A stretch of DNA of 9,434 nt from positions 1 through 9,434 of the forward strand of contig JAUWJE010000051.1 of the NCBI GenBank assembly GCA_030607835.1, in the 5' to 3' direction. The stretch comes from Candidatus Fermentibacterota bacterium (lineage in GTDB: Bacteria; Fermentibacterota; Fermentibacteria; Fermentibacterales; JCC-6). Shown piece after piece: positions 1 to 7,715 of the stretch. The number at the start of each line of letters is the position of its first letter. Positions within the stretch are counted from its first letter, which is position 1. The notes under the pieces are model-generated. The model made no database searches. It was given only the letters and a program-made list of their open reading frames with translations, and was not told the origin of the DNA. Made by a program: the position numbers and the translations under genes.

Positions 1-61
1 CATAACGTTCAGCACCACCATGATACGGCCAGGTTCGATGAATCAGATGGAGAATTTTCAT
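1..61 (-). CDS. Glycosyltransferase, GT4-like, N-terminal fragment (runs off the window)
   Basis: Only the first 20 codons are present; the gene continues past position 1. The start ATG (59-61) overlaps the TGA stop (58-60) of the preceding glycosyltransferase gene in a classic ATGA arrangement, which strongly implies translational coupling. The visible peptide begins MKILHLIHR, followed by a P-Y-H-GGAERY segment. A short beta strand (KILHLI) followed by a GG-A-E-R-Y loop is the usual N-terminal Rossmann opening of GT-B fold glycosyltransferases of the GT4 type, where the glycine loop lies near the acceptor and donor cleft. I infer a fifth enzyme of the same glycan operon. Its sugar specificity cannot be judged from so short a piece, and another GT-B family is possible. 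Confidence 0.72.
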   Translation of the reverse strand, partial: MKILHLIHRTWPYHGGAERY

Positions 62-1194
62 GCTTCATCTATCTTTCTGTAGAATCCACACAGTCTTCTT
101 GCCACGTCCCTCCAGGTTTCCCTTGGTGCATTAACAGCCAATGAACGCAGTTCAGCAGTCTCCCCGGCATCTTTCAGCATGAGCAATGCCTGAATCCATT
201 CTTCAGGATCATCCGGGCTTAGCAGCAATCCTCGATTGCCAACCGTCTCCGCCAATGCGGTCGCGTTGGTCGCAATCACCGGCGTATTGCATGCCAGCGC
301 TTCCAGTGCTGGCAGTCCCAGTCCTTCGTATATACTTGGATAGAGCAATGCTCTTGCACCGCGGAACAGATCAAGCAGTATTCTGTCATTGATATTTCCG
401 ATCATCATGACGTTACTGTCATTTTCAATAGTTATGCCACCCCATGCACTTGATCCGACCATGACCAGGGGAAACCTGAGCCCTCTTCCTCTTGCACAGT
501 GATAGATATCAACAAGAAACGGAATATTTTTTCTGGGTACAAGGTGTCCGACATGAAGAAGGTATTCTCCATGCTTCAGATCCAGTCTCCTCAATGTATC
601 AGTTGAAGGTTCTCCTGGTGTGAAGATGTCATCAGCGGCTCCTCCTGCGACACATATATCACTAAGAGGAATGTCAAAGAATGAGGAGACCTGTTTTGCT
701 GTCCATTCAGAAATGGCAACCACGCGGGAGCCATTTCGAATCATCTTTGCCTCTCTTTCCGCAAAGGCAACTGTCTCGGCTGTATGCCATTCCGGATGCA
801 CTAGGGCGGAAAGATCATATATTGTAACAACTGATCCGGTGTTCTCCGGAAACTCGGGCTGAACACCGCTGTGATGGAATATTGAACAGTTTTCAGCGAT
901 TTTCTTAAGCCTTCTGCTTCTTGATCGCTCTTCCCAATTTCTGCGGATTGGAATTCTCCTTAGAAATGGAATCTTCAGGTAGAATGGTGTTCTCAGTTCC
1001 ACGCAGTCCAAAGCCGAACCGGGAACCCCGGGATGCACGGCAGGCACATCAAGTATTCTGAATTTAATTCTCTCTTCTTGAGCGATTTGTGCAAGAGCCC
1101 CGGCTACGGATAAAATGTATCTCGACACTCCTCCAATTGCGTGAGGAACAATACTCAGATCAAACAGTACTCCAGTCGTTTTTATTCCACACAC
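58..1194 (-). CDS. Glycosyltransferase, GT4 family (GT-B fold)
   Basis: A complete 378-residue enzyme, normal for GT4 retaining glycosyltransferases that move a sugar from a nucleotide donor to a growing glycan on the cytoplasmic face of the inner membrane. Visible features: an N-terminal beta strand and glycine loop (VLFDL near residue 9, GGVSRY at 21-26); TIYDLSALVHPEW around 124-136, typical of the mannosyl- and rhamnosyltransferase-like subgroup; the inter-domain segment LLHVGHLVPRKN at 212-223 with the donor-phosphate-contacting Arg/Lys; and the EX7E motif at E290 to E298 in YEGLGLPALEAL, followed by NTPVIAT. The start is a GTG inside the end of the upstream membrane-protein gene (13-nt overlap). 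It gives the usual eight or so residues before the first strand. A purine-rich GGGA abuts the GTG directly, so coupled translation is more likely than independent initiation. Donor and acceptor cannot be named from sequence alone. Confidence 0.9.
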   Translation of the reverse strand: MCGIKTTGVLFDLSIVPHAIGGVSRYILSVAGALAQIAQEERIKFRILDVPAVHPGVPGSALDCVELRTPFYLKIPFLRRIPIRRNWEERSRSRRLKKIAENCSIFHHSGVQPEFPENTGSVVTIYDLSALVHPEWHTAETVAFAEREAKMIRNGSRVVAISEWTAKQVSSFFDIPLSDICVAGGAADDIFTPGEPSTDTLRRLDLKHGEYLLHVGHLVPRKNIPFLVDIYHCARGRGLRFPLVMVGSSAWGGITIENDSNVMMIGNINDRILLDLFRGARALLYPSIYEGLGLPALEALACNTPVIATNATALAETVGNRGLLLSPDDPEEWIQALLMLKDAGETAELRSLAVNAPRETWRDVARRLCGFYRKIDEA

Positions 1195-2783
1195 TCCCTA
1201 TCAAGTATCCAGATGGAATCCTCAGATGTGAATCCGGGGAAATACTGAGAGTAGAGGCTGTCATAGTATGCTTTAATATCATCTTCAAAGAGCCATCTAT
1301 GGTAGAGCACCAGATCTACGCTGCTGGACATTTCAGGAAATTCCGGCACTTTTTCAAGTGTTTCAGGAAAACGTATAAGAAACGCGTATTCGCGTATATA
1401 TGGTGATGCCGTCTGGAACCAGGCATATCTTCTCACGTTATCGTCGCAAGGAATCTCGAGAACGGTACGATCAGTGGATATGTCATAGCAGATACCGGGA
1501 ATATCAGCCGAAACGGATGGTAATACCTGGACGGCCATTTCGGATAGAAAGAGGAAGAAAAAGAGACTCTTCATTCTTCCTTTCAGCATCGTTATGGCCA
1601 ATCCTCCTCCTGTTGCAACGAGAATACCTCCAAGAATGGCAAAGCGGGAAGGTGATCTTATCCCATTGAGAACAGGGATGCTCTGAAGAAGTCGAAACGG
1701 TAGAGGAATTCCCAGGGGTCTGCCGAAAAGACGAAGCTCAGGCCCCAGACTTAAGAGAAATAGAGAGAATACAATTAACGCGAATCTCCACCGTTTTTTC
1801 TTCCACACAATGAAAATGAAAGCTATCAGCACGATAAGACCAGGAGTAACAACACCTTCAAAAGTATTCGGCATCCACGATAGCCTGTGCGGAATACCTG
1901 TAATCTCTCCCACCAGACCGAATGGGGATGGAAGGATGAATGACTGAGGTTCAGCTGACCAATAAATAGCCTCCCTCCAGTTCATTGCTGGAGATCCGGC
2001 ATCTCCGGGAGCTTTGATAATGAACATTGCGATTGTTATTATCACTATGATCACAACCAGAGCAAGCATCATCGTTCTTTTCCGGTTCGCATGCATTATA
2101 AATGCTGTCGCGAACACTCCTATGGCTACAAACATCGCAAGAAAGGGACTCTCAAATGCTGCTGCAAGCATAGCAACAGCAAATCCGGCGTAATATCTCC
2201 AGTTTCTTTTCGAAAGATATTCCTTGCAAAGCCAGAGAGCCGCGACCAGAGCCCAGCAATTCGCAAGCTGATAATGCTGCAGCAAATGAGCTGTTCTGGA
2301 AGGCAACCATGCAAGTGCGAGAGCGGTAAATAGCGCTCCGTATCTATCAGCGCCCCATGATCTTGCCAGATACCAGCCGAAAAGAGCCGTTAGAAGGGTA
2401 CCAAACATCAATGACAGGTTGTACGAAAGAGCAGGATCACTGCTGCTTATCCCCAGAAGAGCAAAAACATAAGTGTCAAACCATCCGATGTGATGGAATA
2501 CAAGAGAAACTCCATCAGGAGGATAGATCAGTCTGCAATAACGCGGATCATCACCGTTATCGAGCGCATATGAAACCCACCAGAAATGCCATGCCTGATC
2601 GTAAACGTCGGAATCGCTGCGAACAGTGTGATCAGGCATTATTTCACTGATAATCCTCTTTTCAGGAGACAGAAATATCTTTCCATATGGCAGGAGAAGC
2701 AGAAATAGTGAAACAACGAGGATAGCCGGAAACACGAACCTCTGCATGGAATGGCCATCCGTACCATTATTTCCAGAGAACAC
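1182..2783 (-). CDS. Multi-pass membrane protein, probable GT-C type glycosyltransferase
   Basis: A 533-residue inner-membrane protein with about ten or eleven hydrophobic segments, including roughly 15-35, 103-140, 147-187, 197-229, 236-256, 312-327, 334-346, 381-398 and 405-420, then a soluble C-terminal tail. After the first membrane segment comes a loop with a DSD motif (57-59) followed by YDQAWHFWW, and then LIYPPDG (85-91). GT-C enzymes that use polyprenyl-phosphate sugars carry acidic DxD-like motifs in exactly this first periplasmic loop. A later GIRSPSRF segment (374-381) and an LEIP stretch (442-445) recall a broad class of large bacterial membrane proteins of the GT39/YfhO-like kind. 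The preceding gene cluster includes a DPM1-like enzyme that could make the lipid-linked donor, which supports a GT-C role. The start is uncertain: GTG at 2783 overlaps the upstream gene by 17 nt, while an in-frame ATG at 2747 (residue 13) would put the first membrane helix at the N-terminus. Function is inferred. Confidence 0.75.
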   Translation of the reverse strand: MFSGNNGTDGHSMQRFVFPAILVVSLFLLLLPYGKIFLSPEKRIISEIMPDHTVRSDSDVYDQAWHFWWVSYALDNGDDPRYCRLIYPPDGVSLVFHHIGWFDTYVFALLGISSSDPALSYNLSLMFGTLLTALFGWYLARSWGADRYGALFTALALAWLPSRTAHLLQHYQLANCWALVAALWLCKEYLSKRNWRYYAGFAVAMLAAAFESPFLAMFVAIGVFATAFIMHANRKRTMMLALVVIIVIITIAMFIIKAPGDAGSPAMNWREAIYWSAEPQSFILPSPFGLVGEITGIPHRLSWMPNTFEGVVTPGLIVLIAFIFIVWKKKRWRFALIVFSLFLLSLGPELRLFGRPLGIPLPFRLLQSIPVLNGIRSPSRFAILGGILVATGGGLAITMLKGRMKSLFFFLFLSEMAVQVLPSVSADIPGICYDISTDRTVLEIPCDDNVRRYAWFQTASPYIREYAFLIRFPETLEKVPEFPEMSSSVDLVLYHRWLFEDDIKAYYDSLYSQYFPGFTSEDSIWILDRECVE

Positions 2784-4203
2784 AGATTACCCGTCCCTCC
2801 CCGGTTAAGCTGAGATTTTTCCCTTTTACTGATATAACACCAGGTTCCACTGGAAGCTCTCTACCGTTAACACTGCCTTTTCCACAGGCTGTAAGCTCCG
2901 CTTCACTTGAATTCAGTGGTCCTTCAAGTACAACATCTCCCGAATACCTCCATGATACTGCTTCTGTGGATATATCCATAACAAATCCAGGTGGAGTTTC
3001 AAGCCAGGCTGCTGAAAGTGAATAACTGTTACGTGCCAGCGTCATGTCTGCTGATCCTGATTCAGATGCCATTCTGATAATTCTTCTCCAGTCAGTTCTC
3101 AGTCTCTCAACAGAACCTGTTTTCTCCGAATAAGCGATAGCTTTCTCAGACATTGAATTTCTTAATTCCGGTCTTCTATGAAGGTAGCTCAGAGACCGCG
3201 AAAGACACTGAACCATACTGTCACATGGTACTCGTAATAAAGCATCGGAAGGTATGTTAAGGAACGATCCGGTGGCGGTTACAATGCATGGCACTCCTGC
3301 TCTCATTGCTTCAAGCAGACTTCCAGATGTTTCTCCGCATACTGGAAACCTCATGTCAACCGCATAGTCCAGTGTCCTTATCCAACCCTGGTATTCACCT
3401 TCCTGTAATCTCCCGCAATTGAATGCCCATTCCGGAGTATCCTCAGGATACCCCCCGCCAATAAGAAGAAGCCCCGCCCCAGGGACTTCTCTTCGAAAGA
3501 GTTCCATAGCCTCCAGAATTTTGGAAAGATTCCTTCCCGGATGGTTAGTACCAAGCATTCCTATGCAGATGTCAAATGGCTTCTCAGGTACTTTAATTTC
3601 GGGAAGTGGGCTCAGAGGATGACCTATCGAACATGTTCTTCCAGGTCGAAAAGCGTCTTCTATTACCGATAAAGCATACCTATTAAGACATACGGCGGAA
3701 CTGGACGCATGAAGAACCCTTCCGATAAGAGGATACTTCTTCAGAAGGATGTCGTATTCCTTTAGTGATGATTGCTCCCCTGAAAGTTCCTTTTCAATTC
3801 TTTCAGCATTCGGTCCGTAGCAGAATCTCAGTTCCCTTCTGTACTCCTCCATCTGATTACTCTCAAGATAGCAGAATCGAAGCATATGATGCAGGACAAT
3901 CTCATGAAAGATCGTCGTTCCTCCATACCTGTAGAGAGCCTGAAGAACCGGAAAACAGTGTGTGGAGTTACCGAGTTGAAATATTCTGATATCAGGAATT
4001 TCTTTCATCTCGGAAATCTGATCGATCCTGATACCGGGAATACCGGGCGGAAGGGAATCCGGGTCTCCCCCAACAGGATAAGCTACTGTCCAGTTCACGA
4101 AGGGAATGGAATGTTGGAGCACTCTCATCGCATAAGTAGCCAGCCCTGTTTCCAATGGTGGAATTGGTGTAACAAGAAGGGCATCTTTTCGCTCCTCAGA
4201 CAT
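2767..4203 (-). CDS. GT-B glycosyltransferase with C-terminal extension
   Basis: A 478-residue protein whose first 380 or so residues follow the GT-B plan. The N-terminus has VTPIPPLETGLATYAMRVL (11-29), the usual opening loop of GT4-like enzymes. A second Rossmann domain begins near ICIGMLGTNHPGRN (212-224), with LLLIGGG at 245-251 and a donor-site segment CGETSGSLLEAMRAG (289-303) followed by VPCIVT. In that segment the two glutamates are E291 and E298, one residue closer than the canonical EX7E pair. GETSG variants of this loop occur in other bacterial glycosyltransferases. Residues from about 395 to 478 form an additional serine-, glycine- and valine-rich tail that looks beta-strand-rich and is not needed for a GT-B fold. 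The ATG start is preceded by a strong GGAGG just inside the end of the upstream GT2 gene (8-nt overlap). It probably transfers a sugar in the same glycan pathway; substrate unknown. Confidence 0.8.
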   Translation of the reverse strand: MSEERKDALLVTPIPPLETGLATYAMRVLQHSIPFVNWTVAYPVGGDPDSLPPGIPGIRIDQISEMKEIPDIRIFQLGNSTHCFPVLQALYRYGGTTIFHEIVLHHMLRFCYLESNQMEEYRRELRFCYGPNAERIEKELSGEQSSLKEYDILLKKYPLIGRVLHASSSAVCLNRYALSVIEDAFRPGRTCSIGHPLSPLPEIKVPEKPFDICIGMLGTNHPGRNLSKILEAMELFRREVPGAGLLLIGGGYPEDTPEWAFNCGRLQEGEYQGWIRTLDYAVDMRFPVCGETSGSLLEAMRAGVPCIVTATGSFLNIPSDALLRVPCDSMVQCLSRSLSYLHRRPELRNSMSEKAIAYSEKTGSVERLRTDWRRIIRMASESGSADMTLARNSYSLSAAWLETPPGFVMDISTEAVSWRYSGDVVLEGPLNSSEAELTACGKGSVNGRELPVEPGVISVKGKNLSLTGEGRVICVLWK

Positions 4204-5047
4204 CCCCCCTCCATATCCTCATTCTCAGTTTCAGAATCTGTGCGAACATCTCAGTAATCGCAGATACCTTTACCCAGGTGAATATTCCATTCCTGACCGT
4301 CTCAAAGGATACCTGTCCGGCTCTTCTTGGATAGTGAGAAACGGGATTCTGTACCACGGAGACCCCTTTCTTCTCCGCCAGAAGAAGTATCTCAAAATCT
4401 ACTACTCCGGATGTCGATTCGGGTTTGATTACTTCAAATATGCTTTTTCTGAAAAGTTTGAAAGATGCGTCAGTGTCTTTGAATCCACCACCAAAGAGTA
4501 TAGATGTCACCGCTGCATAGGAAAGCGAATAGAAAAGACGCATCCATGGGTCCTTTCTTCTGTGTCGGTAAGCGGATACAATATCCGCCTTATCCTTCAG
4601 GTCCAGTACCTTATCGAGCTCATTAAGATCGAACTGACCATCACAATCAGTATAGAATATCCAGGGCATTCGTGAATGAGCGATTCCAGTGCGTATGGCG
4701 CTTCCAAATCCAAGATTGCGACCATGCCTGACAACTCTGATTCTTGAATCTTCAAGCGAGATATTCTCTGCAATATCAGCGGTTTTATCAGTTGATCCAT
4801 CATCAACCAGAATGATTTCCCATATTTCGCAAAGTCCCTCAAGCACTTCCTTTGCCGATTCAATCATGAACTGAACGTTTTCTTCTTCATTATAGGCGGG
4901 AAAGAATACGGTCAAACCTTCCGAATCCAGCTTGCGGTCTTTGATTTTACTTCCCCTTCGTCTGATTTCACTTACGAACATATAAGGTGAAAAATATGCC
5001 AATACTGCAATGAAGTCTACAGAGTTCAACGTATAATGCATGTACAC
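4196..5047 (-). CDS. Family 2 glycosyltransferase, DPM1/polyprenyl-phosphate sugar synthase-like
   Basis: A 283-residue GT-A fold enzyme. Motifs in order: VFFPAYNEEENV (47-58), the nucleotide-binding strand and loop; ILVDDGSTDKT (79-89); RNLGFGSAIRTG (110-121); the metal-binding DCDGQF (134-139); and DTDASFKLFRK (191-201), the DxxxxFKLFRR-type motif of the dolichyl-phosphate mannose synthase group. This group transfers a sugar from a nucleotide donor to polyprenyl phosphate at the cytoplasmic membrane face, feeding GT-C transferases such as the candidate two genes downstream. No C-terminal pair of membrane helices is present, so membrane contact would rely on the amphipathic C-terminal end or the hydrophobic N-terminal stretch (11-26). 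The start is ambiguous: GTG 5047 gives the listed length, ATG 5041 is two codons later, and ATG 4981 would remove 22 residues; none has a clear Shine-Dalgarno sequence. It is the first gene of the minus-strand operon and diverges from the receptor gene. Confidence 0.88.
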   Translation of the reverse strand: MYMHYTLNSVDFIAVLAYFSPYMFVSEIRRRGSKIKDRKLDSEGLTVFFPAYNEEENVQFMIESAKEVLEGLCEIWEIILVDDGSTDKTADIAENISLEDSRIRVVRHGRNLGFGSAIRTGIAHSRMPWIFYTDCDGQFDLNELDKVLDLKDKADIVSAYRHRRKDPWMRLFYSLSYAAVTSILFGGGFKDTDASFKLFRKSIFEVIKPESTSGVVDFEILLLAEKKGVSVVQNPVSHYPRRAGQVSFETVRNGIFTWVKVSAITEMFAQILKLRMRIWRGDV

Positions 5048-5069
5048 AGGAAAAACATTACTCTATATA
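5041..5069 (+). promoter_or_regulatory. Possible sigma70-type promoter of the TonB-dependent receptor gene
   Basis: Within the divergent spacer, TGTACA (5041-5046, four of six matches to TTGACA) is followed after 17 nt by TATATA (5064-5069, five of six matches to TATAAT). Transcription would begin near 5076 and leave a leader of about 27 nt carrying the ribosome binding site. The spacer is so AT-rich that other -10-like hexamers exist on both strands, so the exact choice is weak. No convincing -35/-10 pair was found for the divergent glycosyltransferase operon, although a TATATA on the minus strand (5069-5064) could serve as its -10. Confidence 0.3.
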
Positions 5070-5090
5070 TATTATTAACATATTTAATCG

Positions 5091-5097
5091 GAAGGAA
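5091..5097 (+). promoter_or_regulatory. Ribosome binding site of the receptor gene
   Basis: GGAAGGA lies six bases upstream of the ATG at 5103. The AAGGA core and the spacing are those of a good Shine-Dalgarno sequence, and it fixes the start of the receptor gene. Confidence 0.75.
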
Positions 5098-5102
5098 CCG
5101 TC

Positions 5103-7703
5103 ATGACTGGAAAAGCTATGATACTGTTTGTTATCCTATCGATATTGTTTGCTGGTTCAGCGCAGGGCGTTATCCCGGAATCTATGACGGAGAAGTTCAA
5201 GGACAATTCAAATATTGAGTTCTTTATTATTAATCATCAGTCAGATTCCTGCAGTTCAGAGACCGGTGTCATCGGTACTGACGAGATCAGGACTATGCCT
5301 GTTGCCGGTATTATCGATATCGTAGAATTGCAGACAGGTATAACTGACTGTGGCAGCAGAAGGGGTGAAATATCCGCTTTCAGCGGCGGATCACAGAATG
5401 ACGAGATAATCAAATCCTCCGCGCTTTCTGCTTCCTCAGAACACTCCCTCCACTTTCGTGGCGGACGCAGCGGAGAAGTGCTTTATATCGTTGATGGTGT
5501 TACTCATGTGGACCCAATTGACAATTGCTTCAGCAGCGATATTCCAGTGTCATCAATATACGAAACCACAGTTATCACAGGTGGATTTGGTGCTGAATAC
5601 GGGAACGTTCAATCCGGAATTGTTGATATTGTCTCCCGCGAGGGCGGCAGTTCCTACCATGGTGGAATCAGTCTCAGCGGCAACGACTGGGAGTCCCTCG
5701 GTATGGCCAGCGACTGGCACTGGGGCGGTGTTGATCCCGCAGAGCCTGACAGTGGATGGAGATGGAGCAACGCAGGACCATTCAAAGAGGCAATACTCAA
5801 TGCCGAAGCTGCAATTGGCGGGCCTGAACCGATTTCCTCTTACCTGCTTCCAGCCATCGGTGTACATATACCGGGAGAGATCAGATTCTTTGCGGCTGGT
5901 GAATTCAACGAAACGGGGGGCGGTGAAGACGGCAGGTACGGCTACGGCTTTGATGACTGGTCAACCTCATATTCAGGCAATTTGAAACTGACTTACAGAC
6001 CCACACCGAGAACAAGAATCAATATTACCGGTTTCTATCTGGATAAAACAGCAGGATGGTTCGGAATTGGTGATTACTGGGCGTTGAGCAAGTTCGAAGA
6101 AATTTATATCGATAATGAATATGGATCTGAAACCTATGGAGACACTCTTGCATTGGGAAGCAACATTCTCTACGCTCTTCCGACCAGATTCAGGGAGAAC
6201 TACAGTGTCGGTCTGGGAATCACACATATCTTAAGCGACGCTGCCAATATAGAGATCAGGCTGAACAGGTATCAGTCATCTTTCGAATACAGGATAAGGA
6301 ATGATCCCGAAGGCACCTTCGATACCGAGTGGCTGGGAGAGGATTTTACCGAAGATGACTGGCTCGATTACTCCCCTGAACGAACCGTTGACTATGATGG
6401 TTTTTACAGGGAGGGCACCAACCGCTTCGTCTGGAACGAGAGCAGGAGTACTGTATCCACTTTCGGAATAAATATTACCGGAATACTCAATCAGGTACAC
6501 AAGTTGGAGACAGGCATCGAACTAAAGCATTACAATGTCTTCCGATACAATGTGATCGCGGATTCTGCCGGAAGCGTACACCTTAACAGATATCATGCTT
6601 CACCGAACTCTGGCGCAGTCTTTCTACAGGACCGGATCTGCCTTAATAACGATATGGTTTTGAATGCAGGACTCAGACTGGACTACTTCGATCCCAATCC
6701 GGACCTTTCCTCCTCGAATCAGCTCGATCCAACAGAGAATCCGGACGCAACCGTAAAATACTACCTTAGTCCCCGTCTGGGATTCACATATCCTGTAGGT
6801 GAGAGACATTTAATCTATTTCTCTTACGGGCAGTATTCCCAGATGCCTGAGTTCAGCCGGATATTCAGTGGAGCGGACTACAGTTTTTCGGAAGATATCC
6901 CCGTTGTCGGTTATCTCGATCTCTCACCCGAGAAGACCGTTAGTTACGAAGCTGGATTGAAGTATCAGTTGAACGAAGTCTCGATGATTGACATCTGCGG
7001 CTATATCAAGAATATAAGTGCTCTCACCGGCACACGGAGGGTTCAATCCGGACCAACTGAGTTCTATGATCTGTATATCAATAATGGTTATGGCACTATC
7101 AGAGGATCCGAAATAACTTATTCCCTTCGTCCTAGAGGTTTCTTCAAGGGAAACCTCAGCTATTCATACTCCGTTGCAAGGGGCAGGAATTCAATCGCAT
7201 TGCAGAATTACCTTTACAGCATATACGGCTGGAACCCTCCTATTGAGGAACATTACCTTGACTGGGATCAGAGGCATACGATCAATGCCGAACTGGACTT
7301 CCGGATTCCCCGAGGAGAAGGCCCCAGAATCGGTAATACATCTTTCCTTGAGGGTTTCGGAATTCATCTCACATGGGAATACGGCAGCGGGTTCCCTTAC
7401 ACTGCGAGCAATCAGGGCTCACCGACACCGTTAATAAACACGAGAAGATATCCTGCAACGATGATGACCAGACTCAAGGTCAATAAGAATTTCTGGCTCG
7501 GATCATTAACTCTTGATGCATGGCTTCAAGTGTACAACCTGTTCAACAGAAAGAACATAGATCTTATCATGGATGTTGCTTGGTATGAGGCTGTACCGGA
7601 AGGCGATTATTCATCTGATCCCGATCCGATAGGTCCGCTTAACAACTATTACTCGTTTAGCATGCCGCGCATGGTGCAGTTCGGTATAGGAATCGAGTGG
7701 TGA
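5103..7703 (+). CDS. TonB-dependent outer-membrane receptor
   Basis: A complete 866-residue outer-membrane beta-barrel transporter. Such receptors bind a scarce ligand (siderophore, vitamin, glycan or peptide) at the cell surface and import it using energy passed from TonB-ExbB-ExbD. A signal peptide is visible: MTGKAMILFVILSILFAGSAQG, ending near residue 22. The plug domain follows (about 60-180), with LHFRGGRSGEVLYIVDGV (116-133) and GGFGAEYGNVQSGIVDIVSREGG (160-182), both hallmark plug motifs. From about 186 onward the sequence alternates aromatic and polar residues as expected of barrel strands, and it ends FSMPRMVQFGIGIEW, with the terminal aromatic residue recognised by the BAM insertion machinery. 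There is no N-terminal carboxypeptidase-like (CarboxypepD_reg) domain of the SusC type, and I see no clear TonB box. No SusD-like partner or inner-membrane transporter adjoins it, so the ligand cannot be inferred. The gene stands alone, divergent from the glycosyltransferase operon. Confidence 0.93.
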   Translation: MTGKAMILFVILSILFAGSAQGVIPESMTEKFKDNSNIEFFIINHQSDSCSSETGVIGTDEIRTMPVAGIIDIVELQTGITDCGSRRGEISAFSGGSQNDEIIKSSALSASSEHSLHFRGGRSGEVLYIVDGVTHVDPIDNCFSSDIPVSSIYETTVITGGFGAEYGNVQSGIVDIVSREGGSSYHGGISLSGNDWESLGMASDWHWGGVDPAEPDSGWRWSNAGPFKEAILNAEAAIGGPEPISSYLLPAIGVHIPGEIRFFAAGEFNETGGGEDGRYGYGFDDWSTSYSGNLKLTYRPTPRTRINITGFYLDKTAGWFGIGDYWALSKFEEIYIDNEYGSETYGDTLALGSNILYALPTRFRENYSVGLGITHILSDAANIEIRLNRYQSSFEYRIRNDPEGTFDTEWLGEDFTEDDWLDYSPERTVDYDGFYREGTNRFVWNESRSTVSTFGINITGILNQVHKLETGIELKHYNVFRYNVIADSAGSVHLNRYHASPNSGAVFLQDRICLNNDMVLNAGLRLDYFDPNPDLSSSNQLDPTENPDATVKYYLSPRLGFTYPVGERHLIYFSYGQYSQMPEFSRIFSGADYSFSEDIPVVGYLDLSPEKTVSYEAGLKYQLNEVSMIDICGYIKNISALTGTRRVQSGPTEFYDLYINNGYGTIRGSEITYSLRPRGFFKGNLSYSYSVARGRNSIALQNYLYSIYGWNPPIEEHYLDWDQRHTINAELDFRIPRGEGPRIGNTSFLEGFGIHLTWEYGSGFPYTASNQGSPTPLINTRRYPATMMTRLKVNKNFWLGSLTLDAWLQVYNLFNRKNIDLIMDVAWYEAVPEGDYSSDPDPIGPLNNYYSFSMPRMVQFGIGIEW

Positions 7704-7715
7704 GTATTCCCTGAA

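Noticed and set aside
5026..5058. Ten-codon leader peptide (MFFLCTCIIR) before the DPM1-like gene, possible attenuation
   Set aside because: There is no clear ribosome binding site, the ATG would lie at or before the likely transcription start, and no attenuator hairpin is visible.
5458..5985. Long overlapping open frame inside the receptor gene, and similar antisense frames inside the glycosyltransferase genes (e.g. 3886-4257)
   Set aside because: Their translations show no domain motifs or start signals and they lie wholly within well-supported genes. They are chance frames.
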